Shown here one piece after another: positions 36,008 to 45,400 of a stretch of 64,000 nt of DNA. The stretch covers positions 1 through 64,000 of the forward strand of contig DASRJE010000224.1 in NCBI GenBank assembly GCA_035649635.1. The letters run 5' to 3'. The DNA is from Gp6-AA40 sp035649635 (lineage in GTDB: Bacteria > Acidobacteriota > Vicinamibacteria > Vicinamibacterales > UBA2999). The notes beneath the pieces are model-generated. The model was not told the origin of the DNA and ran no database searches. It saw only the letters and a list, made by a program, of their open reading frames with translations. Numbering within the stretch: the stretch's first letter is position 1; each line of letters begins with the position of its first letter. The translations under genes and the position numbers were made by a program.

Positions 36008-37571
36008 CGTCGGTCCACGGTGCGCGGCATGGCTGCCGCTTCTCGTACAAGCGCAGATTCGTCATCAACTTCTGCACGAGATCGTTCCGCTTGCCTTCGC
36101 TTGCTGCCGCGATCGCGTCACGTTGCCAATTGACCGCTTCATCGAATCGGCCGGTTTCCGCCAGGGCCATCGCCATGGTCTCCGCCATCGCGAGTGTCTT
36201 CTGAGTCTTCATCAGCTCGTTCATCATCGATGTGGCTCGAGCCCCATCTCTCACACGATCGTCGGGCGCGGCTGCCAGCAGTCGCGCCAATGCGTGCGCG
36301 AACCCGGGCTGATCGGGAAACATCGTTACGGCAGCTTCCAGCCGTGAGCGTGCTTCCGGATAGCGGCCAAGGCGGACCAGCCCCATCGCATAGCCAAAGC
36401 TCGCCTGCGAAACCGCCGGATCGAGCCGCAGCACTTCGGCGTATTGCGAAAGCGACTCCTGAACGCGGCCGTTGCGGCGAAGCGCGTTGGCCAGGCTGAA
36501 GCGAGCTTCCGCATATGTGGGATCGCTCACGATGGCGGCATCGAAAGCCTTGATGGCCTCGCCATCCTGCCCGCGCTCGTCCATCAACACGCCGATGGCA
36601 AAGTGGGCGCGTGCCAGCGTCGGCGAAAGGCGAACGGCCTCGCGATATTGTTCGAGCGCTGCGTCGGCTTTTCCTTGCATGTAGAGCGCCGTGCCCAGGT
36701 TCAAACGGCTGAAGGCGTTGCCTGGCGCGAGTTCGACAGCCTTCTTCAGATTTGTTTCAGCCTCTGACCATTGCCGTGCTCCCAGGGCCTGCGAGGCACG
36801 CGCCTCGAACGCCGCGGCATTCTGCAGCAGGCCGGCGATCTCACCGAGAAGCGGATCGACCGGCGGCAACTCCACGGTGCCGCGCAATCGGAGATGCTCC
36901 TCAGCCTTGTCGCGGTTGCCAAGTCCGCGGTACGCGAGCGCGAGCGGGTAATGCAGACGCGTCGCCTGTGGGCTGTTCGAGAGGGCCGCTTCGAGGTATT
37001 TCACCGCCTCGGCGTAATTCTGCTTCGCCAGCGCGACCCGGCCCAGCCCGTACAGCACCGCCCCGCTCGACGAGTCGATCGATTGCGCCTTTTTCAGGGG
37101 CGCCTCGGCGGCATCGGGACGGTCCTGTGAGAGATTCATCTCGGCCAGCCACACCAGGCTCGGAACGTCGTCAGGCGCATGCGCGAGCGCCTGCTCAAAC
37201 AACGGCGCAGCCTTCGCCGGATCGCTGCGATAGCGGAACACGTGACCGAGGAAGTACGGCCAGCGCATGTCATCGGGCGCAAGCTGCTGCGCGTTTCGCA
37301 GGCATGTCTCCGCGACGTCGTAGTACTCGGCCGCCATGAACATCTTTCCCATCTCGCCGTACGCAGTCGCCAAATCGCGAGACTGATCCTTACGGTCGAT
37401 CGCGGCCTGCAGCGACTGGTAGCGCTCGCGAATCTGCGCCTGCACCGGCTCGGCCGCGCTCGAAATGTCCGGCAGCGCGACCACCTCCAGCGGCGGTGCC
37501 TTCTGCGATCGATCGCAGGCGCAGAGCAGCACGACGAACAGGAGAAGACAGGACCGTCGTAGCAGGTTCAT
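35973..37571 (-). CDS. TPR-repeat lipoprotein paired with CRTAC1 (c)
   Basis: The 532-residue protein has a lipoprotein signal (RRSCLLLFVVLLCACDRS, Cys19), a linker containing VALPDISSAAEPVQAQIRER that matches the linker of TPR protein a, and about ten TPR motifs, with MRWPYFLGHVFRYRSDPAKA again close to protein a. The final residues (CRAPWTDDDPVHHPTSAG) lie in the overlap with CRTAC1 gene b. The ATG overlaps the CRTAC1 gene c stop by 4 bp. Coupled translation suggests fixed stoichiometry with the propeller protein. Confidence 0.88.
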   Translation of the reverse strand: MNLLRRSCLLLFVVLLCACDRSQKAPPLEVVALPDISSAAEPVQAQIRERYQSLQAAIDRKDQSRDLATAYGEMGKMFMAAEYYDVAETCLRNAQQLAPDDMRWPYFLGHVFRYRSDPAKAAPLFEQALAHAPDDVPSLVWLAEMNLSQDRPDAAEAPLKKAQSIDSSSGAVLYGLGRVALAKQNYAEAVKYLEAALSNSPQATRLHYPLALAYRGLGNRDKAEEHLRLRGTVELPPVDPLLGEIAGLLQNAAAFEARASQALGARQWSEAETNLKKAVELAPGNAFSRLNLGTALYMQGKADAALEQYREAVRLSPTLARAHFAIGVLMDERGQDGEAIKAFDAAIVSDPTYAEARFSLANALRRNGRVQESLSQYAEVLRLDPAVSQASFGYAMGLVRLGRYPEARSRLEAAVTMFPDQPGFAHALARLLAAAPDDRVRDGARATSMMNELMKTQKTLAMAETMAMALAETGRFDEAVNWQRDAIAAASEGKRNDLVQKLMTNLRLYEKRQPCRAPWTDDDPVHHPTSAG

Positions 37572-39337
37572 TTCTGATTCAATGTCGAGTATCGATCGAC
37601 CTCGACATGCGTCCAGGTATCGACCTTGCCATCCGGCCATGCCACCCGTACGTCTGGCGGATTCGCGGACTCCCCTAACCCGACGACGATGCGGGGATCG
37701 TTTGCCGAGGCGTAACTGCCGTCCGAGCGTGCACGACGCCAGCGCGTCGGAGCTCCAGCCTGGACGATCTCGACGCGGGCTCCAAGCATGTCACGTCCAC
37801 CAACCCCGACCAGCCGCAGTCCGATCCAGTGATGCCCGGTTGCGGCCTGGTTGATGAGCAATCGTATCGGTCCGTTGTTATTGCCGATGAGGACGTCGAC
37901 ATCACCGTCATTGTCGATGTCGCCAAAGGCCGCACCGCGGCCGACCTCCGACAGCGCGAACGCAGCGCCCGCCTGGGCGCTGACCTCTTCGAAACGTCCT
38001 CCGCCCAGATTGCGAAACAGCAGTTTCCGCTGGTGCAACGGCAACGGATCTTTCGCCTGCCGTAGCGTCTCGATGATCTGCACGGTGCCGTTCACCGACA
38101 GCAGATCGAGGCGACCGTCGTTGTCGAAGTCGAACCATGCCGTTCCGAAGCCGGTAAAGGGAACGCTTGCCGAGCCCAGGCCCGACGGAGCGCTGCGATC
38201 GTCGAAGACGCCCGAGCCGTCGTTGACATACAGATTGCTGCCTTCGCTCGTCAGCTCCGTTACGAACAGATCCTCATCGCCATCGTCATCGAAGTCGCCG
38301 GCGTCGACGCCCATACTGGCCTCGGCCTTCCCAGTGATCGGCAACGCGACGCCGGAGAGCAATGCCGTGTTCTCGAATGTGCCGTCTTTCTTGTTGATCC
38401 AGAGCTGGTTTTCCTTGCCGTCGTTGGCGACGTAGATGTCCATCCATCCGTCACGATTGAAATCAGCCGTCGACACACCAAGGGCAGGGCCGTACTCGCG
38501 GGCGATTCCCGAGGTTACGGTGCTGTCGACAAACGTCCCGTCGCCCTTGTTGATGTACAGGCGATCCTGCAGCGGTTGATGGGCCTCCGGCATGCAGTAG
38601 TCGAGCGCGCCCGAGGCGCCGAAGCACTGCGTATTGTTCTCCAGCGAGTAGCGGATGTAGTTCCCGACATACAGATCGAGCCATCCGTCGCGATTGACGT
38701 CGACAAACGACGCCGAGACGCTCCAGGACCGATGATCGGTGCCGCTCGACTTCGACACGTCACTGAACGTGCCGTCGCCGTTGTTACGAAGGAGTTGATT
38801 CGGAGCATCGAACTTCGTGAGATACAGGTCGACCCAACCGTCGTTGTTGAAGTCTCCCGCCGCAACGCCCATTCCGTACCCGATCGCCACGATTCCGCTC
38901 TCTCGCGTGACGTCAGTGAAACGCAGCATGCGCGTGCCGTCGCTGTTGATGCGCAAATCGTTGCGAAATAGCCGACTGCCGGAACCGGATCCCGAATCTC
39001 GAGCCCCGAGTCCCGAGTCCCGAGTCCCGGATCCCGCCGCCTTCGCGCGAGACGCTTCGGCGCCCAGGGAGTCCCGAGTCCCGAGCATCTCCCCCTGCAC
39101 GAGATACACATCCAGATCCCCGTCGTTGTCGACGTCGAAGAGCGCAACGCCGGGCGCCAGGACTTCAGGGACGTAGAGCTTGCCCGACATCCCGTTGACA
39201 TGAACGAAGTCGATACCGGACTCCCTGGCGCGCTCGACGAACCAATCCTGTTGCGGCTCGACCGCCGGCTCCGCGTTACGGCCGCACCCGGCCAGCGCTG
39301 TGACGATGATGAGTCCTGCGGGGACGAATGCTCGCAT
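37568..39337 (-). CDS. CRTAC1-family lipoprotein (FG-GAP repeats, ASPIC/UnbV) (c)
   Basis: The 589-residue product has a textbook lipobox (VTALAGC, Cys18), FG-GAP repeats (ALFDVDNDGDLDVYLVQG, DFNNDGWVDLYLTKFD, DFDDDGDEDLFVTEL) and a C-terminal ASPIC/UnbV domain (RRARSDGSYASANDPRIVVG). An insert with repeated GTRDSGLGARDSGSG-like sequence sits between the first two propeller repeats, matching the insert position in paralogue a. The ATG at 39335-39337 follows directly after a TTGGGAG-type repeat array; the longer frame would translate that array. It is the first gene of the four-gene minus-strand unit and is divergent from the M16 peptidase. Confidence 0.86.
   Translation of the reverse strand: MRAFVPAGLIIVTALAGCGRNAEPAVEPQQDWFVERARESGIDFVHVNGMSGKLYVPEVLAPGVALFDVDNDGDLDVYLVQGEMLGTRDSLGAEASRAKAAGSGTRDSGLGARDSGSGSGSRLFRNDLRINSDGTRMLRFTDVTRESGIVAIGYGMGVAAGDFNNDGWVDLYLTKFDAPNQLLRNNGDGTFSDVSKSSGTDHRSWSVSASFVDVNRDGWLDLYVGNYIRYSLENNTQCFGASGALDYCMPEAHQPLQDRLYINKGDGTFVDSTVTSGIAREYGPALGVSTADFNRDGWMDIYVANDGKENQLWINKKDGTFENTALLSGVALPITGKAEASMGVDAGDFDDDGDEDLFVTELTSEGSNLYVNDGSGVFDDRSAPSGLGSASVPFTGFGTAWFDFDNDGRLDLLSVNGTVQIIETLRQAKDPLPLHQRKLLFRNLGGGRFEEVSAQAGAAFALSEVGRGAAFGDIDNDGDVDVLIGNNNGPIRLLINQAATGHHWIGLRLVGVGGRDMLGARVEIVQAGAPTRWRRARSDGSYASANDPRIVVGLGESANPPDVRVAWPDGKVDTWTHVEVDRYSTLNQK
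38985..39087 (-). repeat. In-frame GGGACTC / GCGCGAAGGCGG repeat inside CRTAC1 gene c
   Basis: On the coding strand the segment reads as GGGACTCGGGACTCCCTGGG, CGCGCGAAGGCGGCGGGATCC and further GGGACTC copies. It shares most words with the insert in gene a but has more GGGACTC units. It keeps the frame and adds about 34 residues to the propeller. Confidence 0.8.
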
Positions 39338-39356
39338 CTGAGTGATCAGTGTCTTA

Positions 39357-39475
39357 TACAACTCCCAACTTCCAACTCCCAACTTACAACCCCCAAATTC
39401 CAACCGGTAACGTGCTCTTGGTTCCGGGAGCCTTGCGAGTTGGAGTTTGGGACTTGGCAGTTTGCAGTTAGACTT
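39357..39475. repeat. ACTCCCAAC / GTTGGAGTTTGGGA array between divergent genes
   Basis: Copies of AACTCCCAACTTCCAACTCC on the left and GAGTTGGAGTTTGGGACTTG on the right form a loose inverted array in the 161-bp gap between CRTAC1 gene c and the M16 gene. Because the genes are divergent, this copy cannot be a terminator for either and must lie in promoter DNA. No clear promoter was recognised. Confidence 0.65.
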
Positions 39476-39498
39476 CCCTTCTCACAGGGAGAGTATCG

Positions 39499-42285
39499 AT
39501 GAAACCCTCCTCCACGACACTTGCTGTACTTCTTGCGTGGATCCTCACCGTCTCCACACCAGAGTTTGTCCACGCCGGACAGGCTGCCGTCGCGCCGGCG
39601 CCGGCGGCAGCGCAAAGCCTGCCCAGCGGCGTTGAGCGCATCACCTCCGTCGAAGGCATAACAGAGTACCGGCTGGCCAACGGTCTCCAGGTGCTGCTCT
39701 TCCCCGATCAGTCGAAGCAGACGATCACGGTCAACGTGACTTACAAAGTCGGCTCGCGGCATGAGGGATACGGCGAGACCGGCATGGCCCATCTGCTCGA
39801 GCATCTCGTCTTCAAGGGATCGCCGCGGCATCGCAACATCCCGCAGGAATTGACCGAGCACGGTTCGCGCCCGAACGGCTCCACCTGGTTCGACCGCACG
39901 AATTATTTCGAGACCTTCGCGGCAACCGAAGAGAACCTTCGCTGGGCACTCGATCTCGAGTCGGACCGCATGGTGAACTCTTTCATCGCCAAAGCCGACC
40001 TCGATAGCGAGATGACGGTTGTGCGGAACGAGCTCGAGTCGGGCGAAAACAGTCCAACCAATGTGCTGTTGCAGCGGGTGCTCTCGACCGCGTATCTCTG
40101 GCACAACTACGGCAAGTCGACGATCGGCTCCAGGTCCGATCTCGAGAACGTGCCGATCGATCGACTTCAGGCCTTCTACCGCAACTACTATCAGCCCGAC
40201 AACGCGGTCCTGCTCGTCGCCGGCAAGTTCGACGAACCCAAGACGCTCGAGCTCGTCGCGCAGTACTTCGGCGCCATTCCAAAGCCGACGCGCACGCTCC
40301 CGACCTTCTACACCGCAGAGCCAACGCAGGATGGCGAACGCTCCGTGACGGTTCGACGCGTGGGAGACGTCCAGTGGGTGATGGCTGCCTACCATGTGCC
40401 GTCGGGTGCGGATCCGGATTTCGCGCCACTCGATCTCGTCGTGGTGACACTAGGGGACACACCCGCCGGTCGTCTTCACAAAGGGTTGGTCGAAACGAAA
40501 CAGGCGAGCCAGATCTTTGGTGGGGACTTCCAGCTGCACGATCCAGGTACCGCGTATTTCGCCGCGCAGGTGCGGCAGGATCAGTCGCTCGATACGGCTC
40601 GTGACGGTCTCCTGAAGATTGTCGAAGCGATCGCCGCGACGCCCCCGACGGCCGAGGAGCTCGAGCGGGCACGCCGGAACCTCCTCAGCCAAATGGAGCT
40701 CGAGCTCAACTCGTCGGATCGCGTCGGCCTCCAGTTGAGCGAGTGGATCGGAATGGGCGATTGGCGCCTGCTGTTCCTCCATCGCGATCGGCTGCGTTCA
40801 GCCACGGTGGAAGACGCTCGCCGAGTGGCCACGAAATACTTCAAGCCAAGCAATCGCACGGTGGGCGTCTTCATCCCCACGCCGCAGCCCGATCGTGTAG
40901 AGATACCGGAGAAGCCGGATCTCGTGTCGATGTTGAAGGACTACAAGGGGGGAGCCGTCGTCGCGGCTGGCGAAGCGTTCGATCCGTCGCCGAAGAACAT
41001 CGAATCACGAACGGCGCGATCGCCAATCGGCGGATTGAAAGTGTCGCTTCTTCCCAAGCAGACGCGAGGTGACACGGTCGTTGCCAACCTGACGCTGCGT
41101 TTCGGCGATGAGAAGAGCCTCATGAATCGAAACATGTCGGGTCAGTTCGCCGGCGCCATGCTGATGCGAGGAACGACGAAGCGAACGCGGCAGCAGATCC
41201 AGGACGAGATCGATCGGCTGAAGGCTCGTGTCAACGTCGGCGGCGGCGTTACCAATGCGGGTGCACAGGTCGAAACCACGCGGGAGAACCTGCCCGAGGT
41301 GCTCCGTCTCGTCGCCGAAATTCTGCGGACGCCGTCGTTCCCTGCCGACGAGTTCGAGCAACTCCGACAGCAGCGACTCGCCGGCCTGGAGCAAGCCAAG
41401 AGCGAACCGCAGGCAATCGGCCAGCTTGAACTGCAGAAACACCTGCGGCCCTATCCCAAGGGCGACGTCCGCTACGTATCGTCGATTGAGGAATCGATCG
41501 CGGACGTGAAGGCGGTGACCCTGGACGAGGCAAAGAAGTTCTACGCGGATTTCTACGGTGCTTCCAACGGCGAGTTGTCTGTCGTCGGAGACTTCGACTC
41601 GGCAGAAATCTCGAAGCTGGCGACTGAGCTCTTCGGATCGTGGAAGTCCCCACGGACCTTTACGCGAGTCGGGGACAGTTACCGCGACGTTGCGCCAATC
41701 AACAAGTCGGTCGAGACGCCCGACAAAGCCAACGCCATCTTCATGGCCGGCATCAACCTGAACGTGCAGGACACGGATCCCGACTACGCGGCGCTCGTGC
41801 TTGGAAACTACATGCTCGGTGGCGGGTTCCTCAACTCCCGGCTCGCCACCCGCGTGCGACAGAAGGAGGGCCTCAGCTACGGGATCTCGTCGCAGTTCCA
41901 GGCCAGCTCGCTCGATCGGACCGGGGTCTTCATGGTGTCGGCGATTTACGCGCCGCAAAACGCCGCGCGCCTGGAGACCGCGATCAAAGAGGAACTGACG
42001 CGCGCACTGGCCGACGGTTTCACCGATGATGAAGTGAAAGCCGCCAAAGCCGGCTGGCTGCAATCGAACCAGGTGACACGCGCCCAGGACCCTTCGCTGG
42101 CCGGACGGCTGAACACCCTGTCCTACATCAATCGCACGCTCGCGTGGGACGCGGAACTGGAGTCGATTGTCTCGGGCTTGACACCGGCGGAGATCAAGGC
42201 CGCCCTCGTCAAGCACATCTCGTTGGCCAAGATCAGCTTCGTCAAGGCGGGGGATTTTGCGAAGGCGGCCGCTCCTGCCAAGTAG
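39499..42285 (+). CDS. Secreted M16-family zinc peptidase (two-domain)
   Basis: The 928-residue protein has a signal peptide (TTLAVLLAWILTVSTPEFVHA), then an N-terminal M16 domain with the inverted zinc motif HLLEH in GMAHLLEHLVFKG near residue 97 and the distal glutamate in VVRNELESGEN. The C-terminal half repeats the M16 fold (ARVNVGGGVTNAGAQVETTR, GGGFLNSRLATRVRQKEGLS) without the HxxEH motif, as in processing-peptidase-like pairs fused in one chain. It probably degrades peptides in the periplasm, which fits the nearby Oar-like receptors. A GGGAGAG site precedes the ATG. Confidence 0.9.
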   Translation: MKPSSTTLAVLLAWILTVSTPEFVHAGQAAVAPAPAAAQSLPSGVERITSVEGITEYRLANGLQVLLFPDQSKQTITVNVTYKVGSRHEGYGETGMAHLLEHLVFKGSPRHRNIPQELTEHGSRPNGSTWFDRTNYFETFAATEENLRWALDLESDRMVNSFIAKADLDSEMTVVRNELESGENSPTNVLLQRVLSTAYLWHNYGKSTIGSRSDLENVPIDRLQAFYRNYYQPDNAVLLVAGKFDEPKTLELVAQYFGAIPKPTRTLPTFYTAEPTQDGERSVTVRRVGDVQWVMAAYHVPSGADPDFAPLDLVVVTLGDTPAGRLHKGLVETKQASQIFGGDFQLHDPGTAYFAAQVRQDQSLDTARDGLLKIVEAIAATPPTAEELERARRNLLSQMELELNSSDRVGLQLSEWIGMGDWRLLFLHRDRLRSATVEDARRVATKYFKPSNRTVGVFIPTPQPDRVEIPEKPDLVSMLKDYKGGAVVAAGEAFDPSPKNIESRTARSPIGGLKVSLLPKQTRGDTVVANLTLRFGDEKSLMNRNMSGQFAGAMLMRGTTKRTRQQIQDEIDRLKARVNVGGGVTNAGAQVETTRENLPEVLRLVAEILRTPSFPADEFEQLRQQRLAGLEQAKSEPQAIGQLELQKHLRPYPKGDVRYVSSIEESIADVKAVTLDEAKKFYADFYGASNGELSVVGDFDSAEISKLATELFGSWKSPRTFTRVGDSYRDVAPINKSVETPDKANAIFMAGINLNVQDTDPDYAALVLGNYMLGGGFLNSRLATRVRQKEGLSYGISSQFQASSLDRTGVFMVSAIYAPQNAARLETAIKEELTRALADGFTDDEVKAAKAGWLQSNQVTRAQDPSLAGRLNTLSYINRTLAWDAELESIVSGLTPAEIKAALVKHISLAKISFVKAGDFAKAAAPAK

Positions 42286-42350
42286 CAGTATTTGTGATTT
42301 GGGATCTTTGATTGTTGATTCGTTGTTGATTGGTGATCGCTGATTGCCCA
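42286..42350. repeat. TTGATTG-type short-word array
   Basis: TTTGTGATTTGGGATC, TTTGATTGTTGATTCG and TTGTTGATTGGTGATCG words follow the M16 stop. Unlike the copy at 15991-16137 no complementary arm is seen here. The remaining bases to the PKS stop at 42425 show no gene. Confidence 0.6.
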
Positions 42351-42424
42351 GTTTCCACTGAAAGCGTCGCGCGTCCAGCACGATACGTACCGAGACGAGC
42401 GCCCAGCGTCGCCCGGAACGGCGT

Positions 42425-45400
42425 TCAGACGCGGCGCGCCCTGAGAATGCGATAGTCCCATGCGCCCGAGCGCATCTGTTCGTAGACCATCGACCCGGGC
42501 ACGGCGAGGAAGTTATCGATCATCGGGCTGCCACCGCCAAACGCCTGCGCTCTCGTTGCCGCCACTTCGTCGCACGACGATAGAACGTTCGGCGTGATCT
42601 GACGCTCCACCAGGATCTCGAGCCCGAGCGGGCCGAGCAACGCGCGAACCTCCGCCCATCGCGGCACCGGCAGCAAGTCCGTGTACAGAAACACCCCGCC
42701 GCTTTTCAGTACTCGCGCCACCTGGGCGTAGAACGCGCGGAGGTTCGGATACGTATGCGACGACTCGATGTTCGTGACGATGTCCATGGAGCGATCGTCG
42801 ATTGGCAGGTGCTCGGCATCGCCCACCTCGAAACGGACGAGCGGGTGTCGATGCGTTCGGCGGCAGAACGCGATCGCCTCCGGCGACAGGTCGACGCCGG
42901 TGACATGTGCCTCGTAGTGGTCGGCAATCAGCGCGACTGTCCCTCCGCGGCCACAGCCCACGTCGAGGACACGCCGGTCGTTGAGATCCGTCGGGCCGAT
43001 CAACTCGAACGCCAGTCGCACCGAGCTCGGATTGAACACGCCTGCCGGCACTTCGAACGGCGCCTCGCCAGGATCGCCGTTCAGCGGTACATACCCGTAG
43101 TTCAGGAAGAAGGAAGCCTCGCCGACGCCAGCCCGTTCGAGGCGTCGCGTCACATCGTCGTAGAAATCGCGATACCCCGCCTTGGCGGCCGTCGCCGGGG
43201 CGTCCCCTTCGAGCAGTGTCGGAACCGGGGCCGGTGATTCCGCTGGTGCGAACGGCAATCCTGCCGGCGGTTCGTCCACAGCCGCCGAGGTCTGCGCCTT
43301 GTCGACGAGCACGGCGAGCTCGGCGATGGTCGGCGCTTGAAACAACTTGAGGACCGGCATCTCGATCTGAAAGCGATCGCGGATCTCCGACGCGACTTGC
43401 ACTGCCAGCAGCGAGTGGCCGCCGAGATCGAAGAAGCGATCGTGAATGCCGATCGACGCTATCGCCAGCTGTGCCCCCCAGATGTCGGCCAGCTCCCGTT
43501 CGGTCGGGGTGCGCGGGTCGACATACGCCGTCGTCAGGTTGGGCCGTGGATGCCGTTCCACGCCGGGGCCCTTGCCCGATCCCTTGTCTGCGTAACGCAC
43601 CCACGCTTTGAGGCGAGCCGCCAGATCGTTGACGACGACGAGCGCGCGCGCCCCGACATTGACGCTGAGCAGACGCAAAAGTGCGTCGATCCCTTCGGGC
43701 GGATGGATGGCGACCGGCATGCCCGCAGCCTGCGCCTCGGCCGCGTTGTCCCACAGATCCCAATCGATGCTGAGCCAGCGTTCGCCGCCAGCCACCGCGA
43801 TCGCATCGAGCACAGCGTTCGCCCCCGAATACGCCGCCAGCCCAAGCCCTCCAAGCACGGTGGAGATGGACGAGTGCAGCACCCACCGCCGCGGCTCGCG
43901 GCCGCGAAATGCGTTCATGAGGTACATCAGGCCGCGCAGCTTGGGAGAGAACTGCGCCTCCATCACGTCTGCCCCGGTTTCGGCTGCCGATGCAAAGGCG
44001 GCCGCGTCGATCCGCGCCGCTCCATGGATCACGAGATCAATTCGACCAAAACGGGCCATGGCGGCATCCACCGCGGTGTCGACCTGACGCGCATCGTTGA
44101 GATCAGCGTTCAACACCAGCACGTCGTCTCGTTCGGCCCGCAGCTTCGCGAGACGTTCTAGCACCGAACGCAGTTCTGGCTTGACGGTCGGGTCCTCGCT
44201 TCTCGCCTGCCACTCGTCAGGCACGGGCACCGCCGTCCGGCCGACGAGCGCAAGTCGCGCGCCGACGCGTGCAAACAGGCCTTCTGAGAGATGGAGTCCC
44301 ATGTGACCCAGCCCGCCGGTCACCATCACCACTGGGCGCTCGGGCAGTCCCTCGGGTGTCGACACGTCGCGAATGAGCATCGGATCGTAGGTCTCGACCC
44401 ATCGGCGTCCACGACGCAACGCGACCACGGGCTCGGGGGTTCCGGCCACCAGCTCCGCGAGCAGAAGGTCGGCTGTCCGCGGATCGTCGTCGACGTCGAC
44501 ATGCGCGACGCGGAGGCCCGGGTGCTCCTGTGGCAGGACCTTCGCCGATCCGGCGCCGAGCGCACGCGGCGGATCGATCGCGTCGCCTGGATCGACGCGA
44601 CCCGTGCCTCGCGCGACCAGCATCATCGGCAGCGGACGCACCGTCGGCTGAGCGCTGAGCGCGTGCGCAAGGCGCATGGGCCCCAGCAACGTGACGACGC
44701 CCGCCGCATCGAGATCGGTTGTGCCGGGCGGCTCGGCGCTCCAGCAGTCGATCACCCCGGCCAGGCGGTTCTCGTGTGCGCAAACCTTCTGCGCAAGCTG
44801 CTTGAACCCCTGCGGCTGCGCCGAATCGAGATGGTAGTGGGAATCGTCCACGCGATCGAAGGACGAGGCGCGCCGCACCACGATCGCGTGGGCGCCGACC
44901 GCCCGAAGCCGATCGACAACCATGGCGCCAACTCCCGTCTCCTCGTCGAACACCAGCACGCGGCGTCCTGACAACGCGCGCGTGTCGGCGGTTACCGGCG
45001 CGATCTCGCGCCACTTCGGGACGTGGAACCAGGCGGAGGTGTCTCGCGGTTCGTGCGTCGCACCTGCGGCCGGCTGCCCGGGCTTCGCTCCGATCCAATA
45101 GCTACGGCGTTCGAAGGGGTACGTCGGGAGACTCACACGGGCGCGTTTCTCCCATCGATGAAAACCATGCCAGTCGACGGCGGCGCCGTGCGCCCAGAGC
45201 TGACCCAGCGACGAGAGCATGACTTCGGTGTCGGGGCGACGATCGTTCGGTCCCGGCAACGAGGTCACACACGCCCCGGGCGGACCGCCATTGCGTGCGA
45301 CCTCTCCGGCGAAGGTCACGAGCGTGTTGCCAGGGCCAACCTCGAGAAACGCCGGATGTTTGCCGATCGGTCCCTTGCCAGCCGCCACCGTACGCACGGC

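Noticed and set aside
41005..42381. 458-codon minus-strand frame opposite the M16 peptidase
   Set aside because: Shadow of a clear M16 gene; no start signal and no family features.
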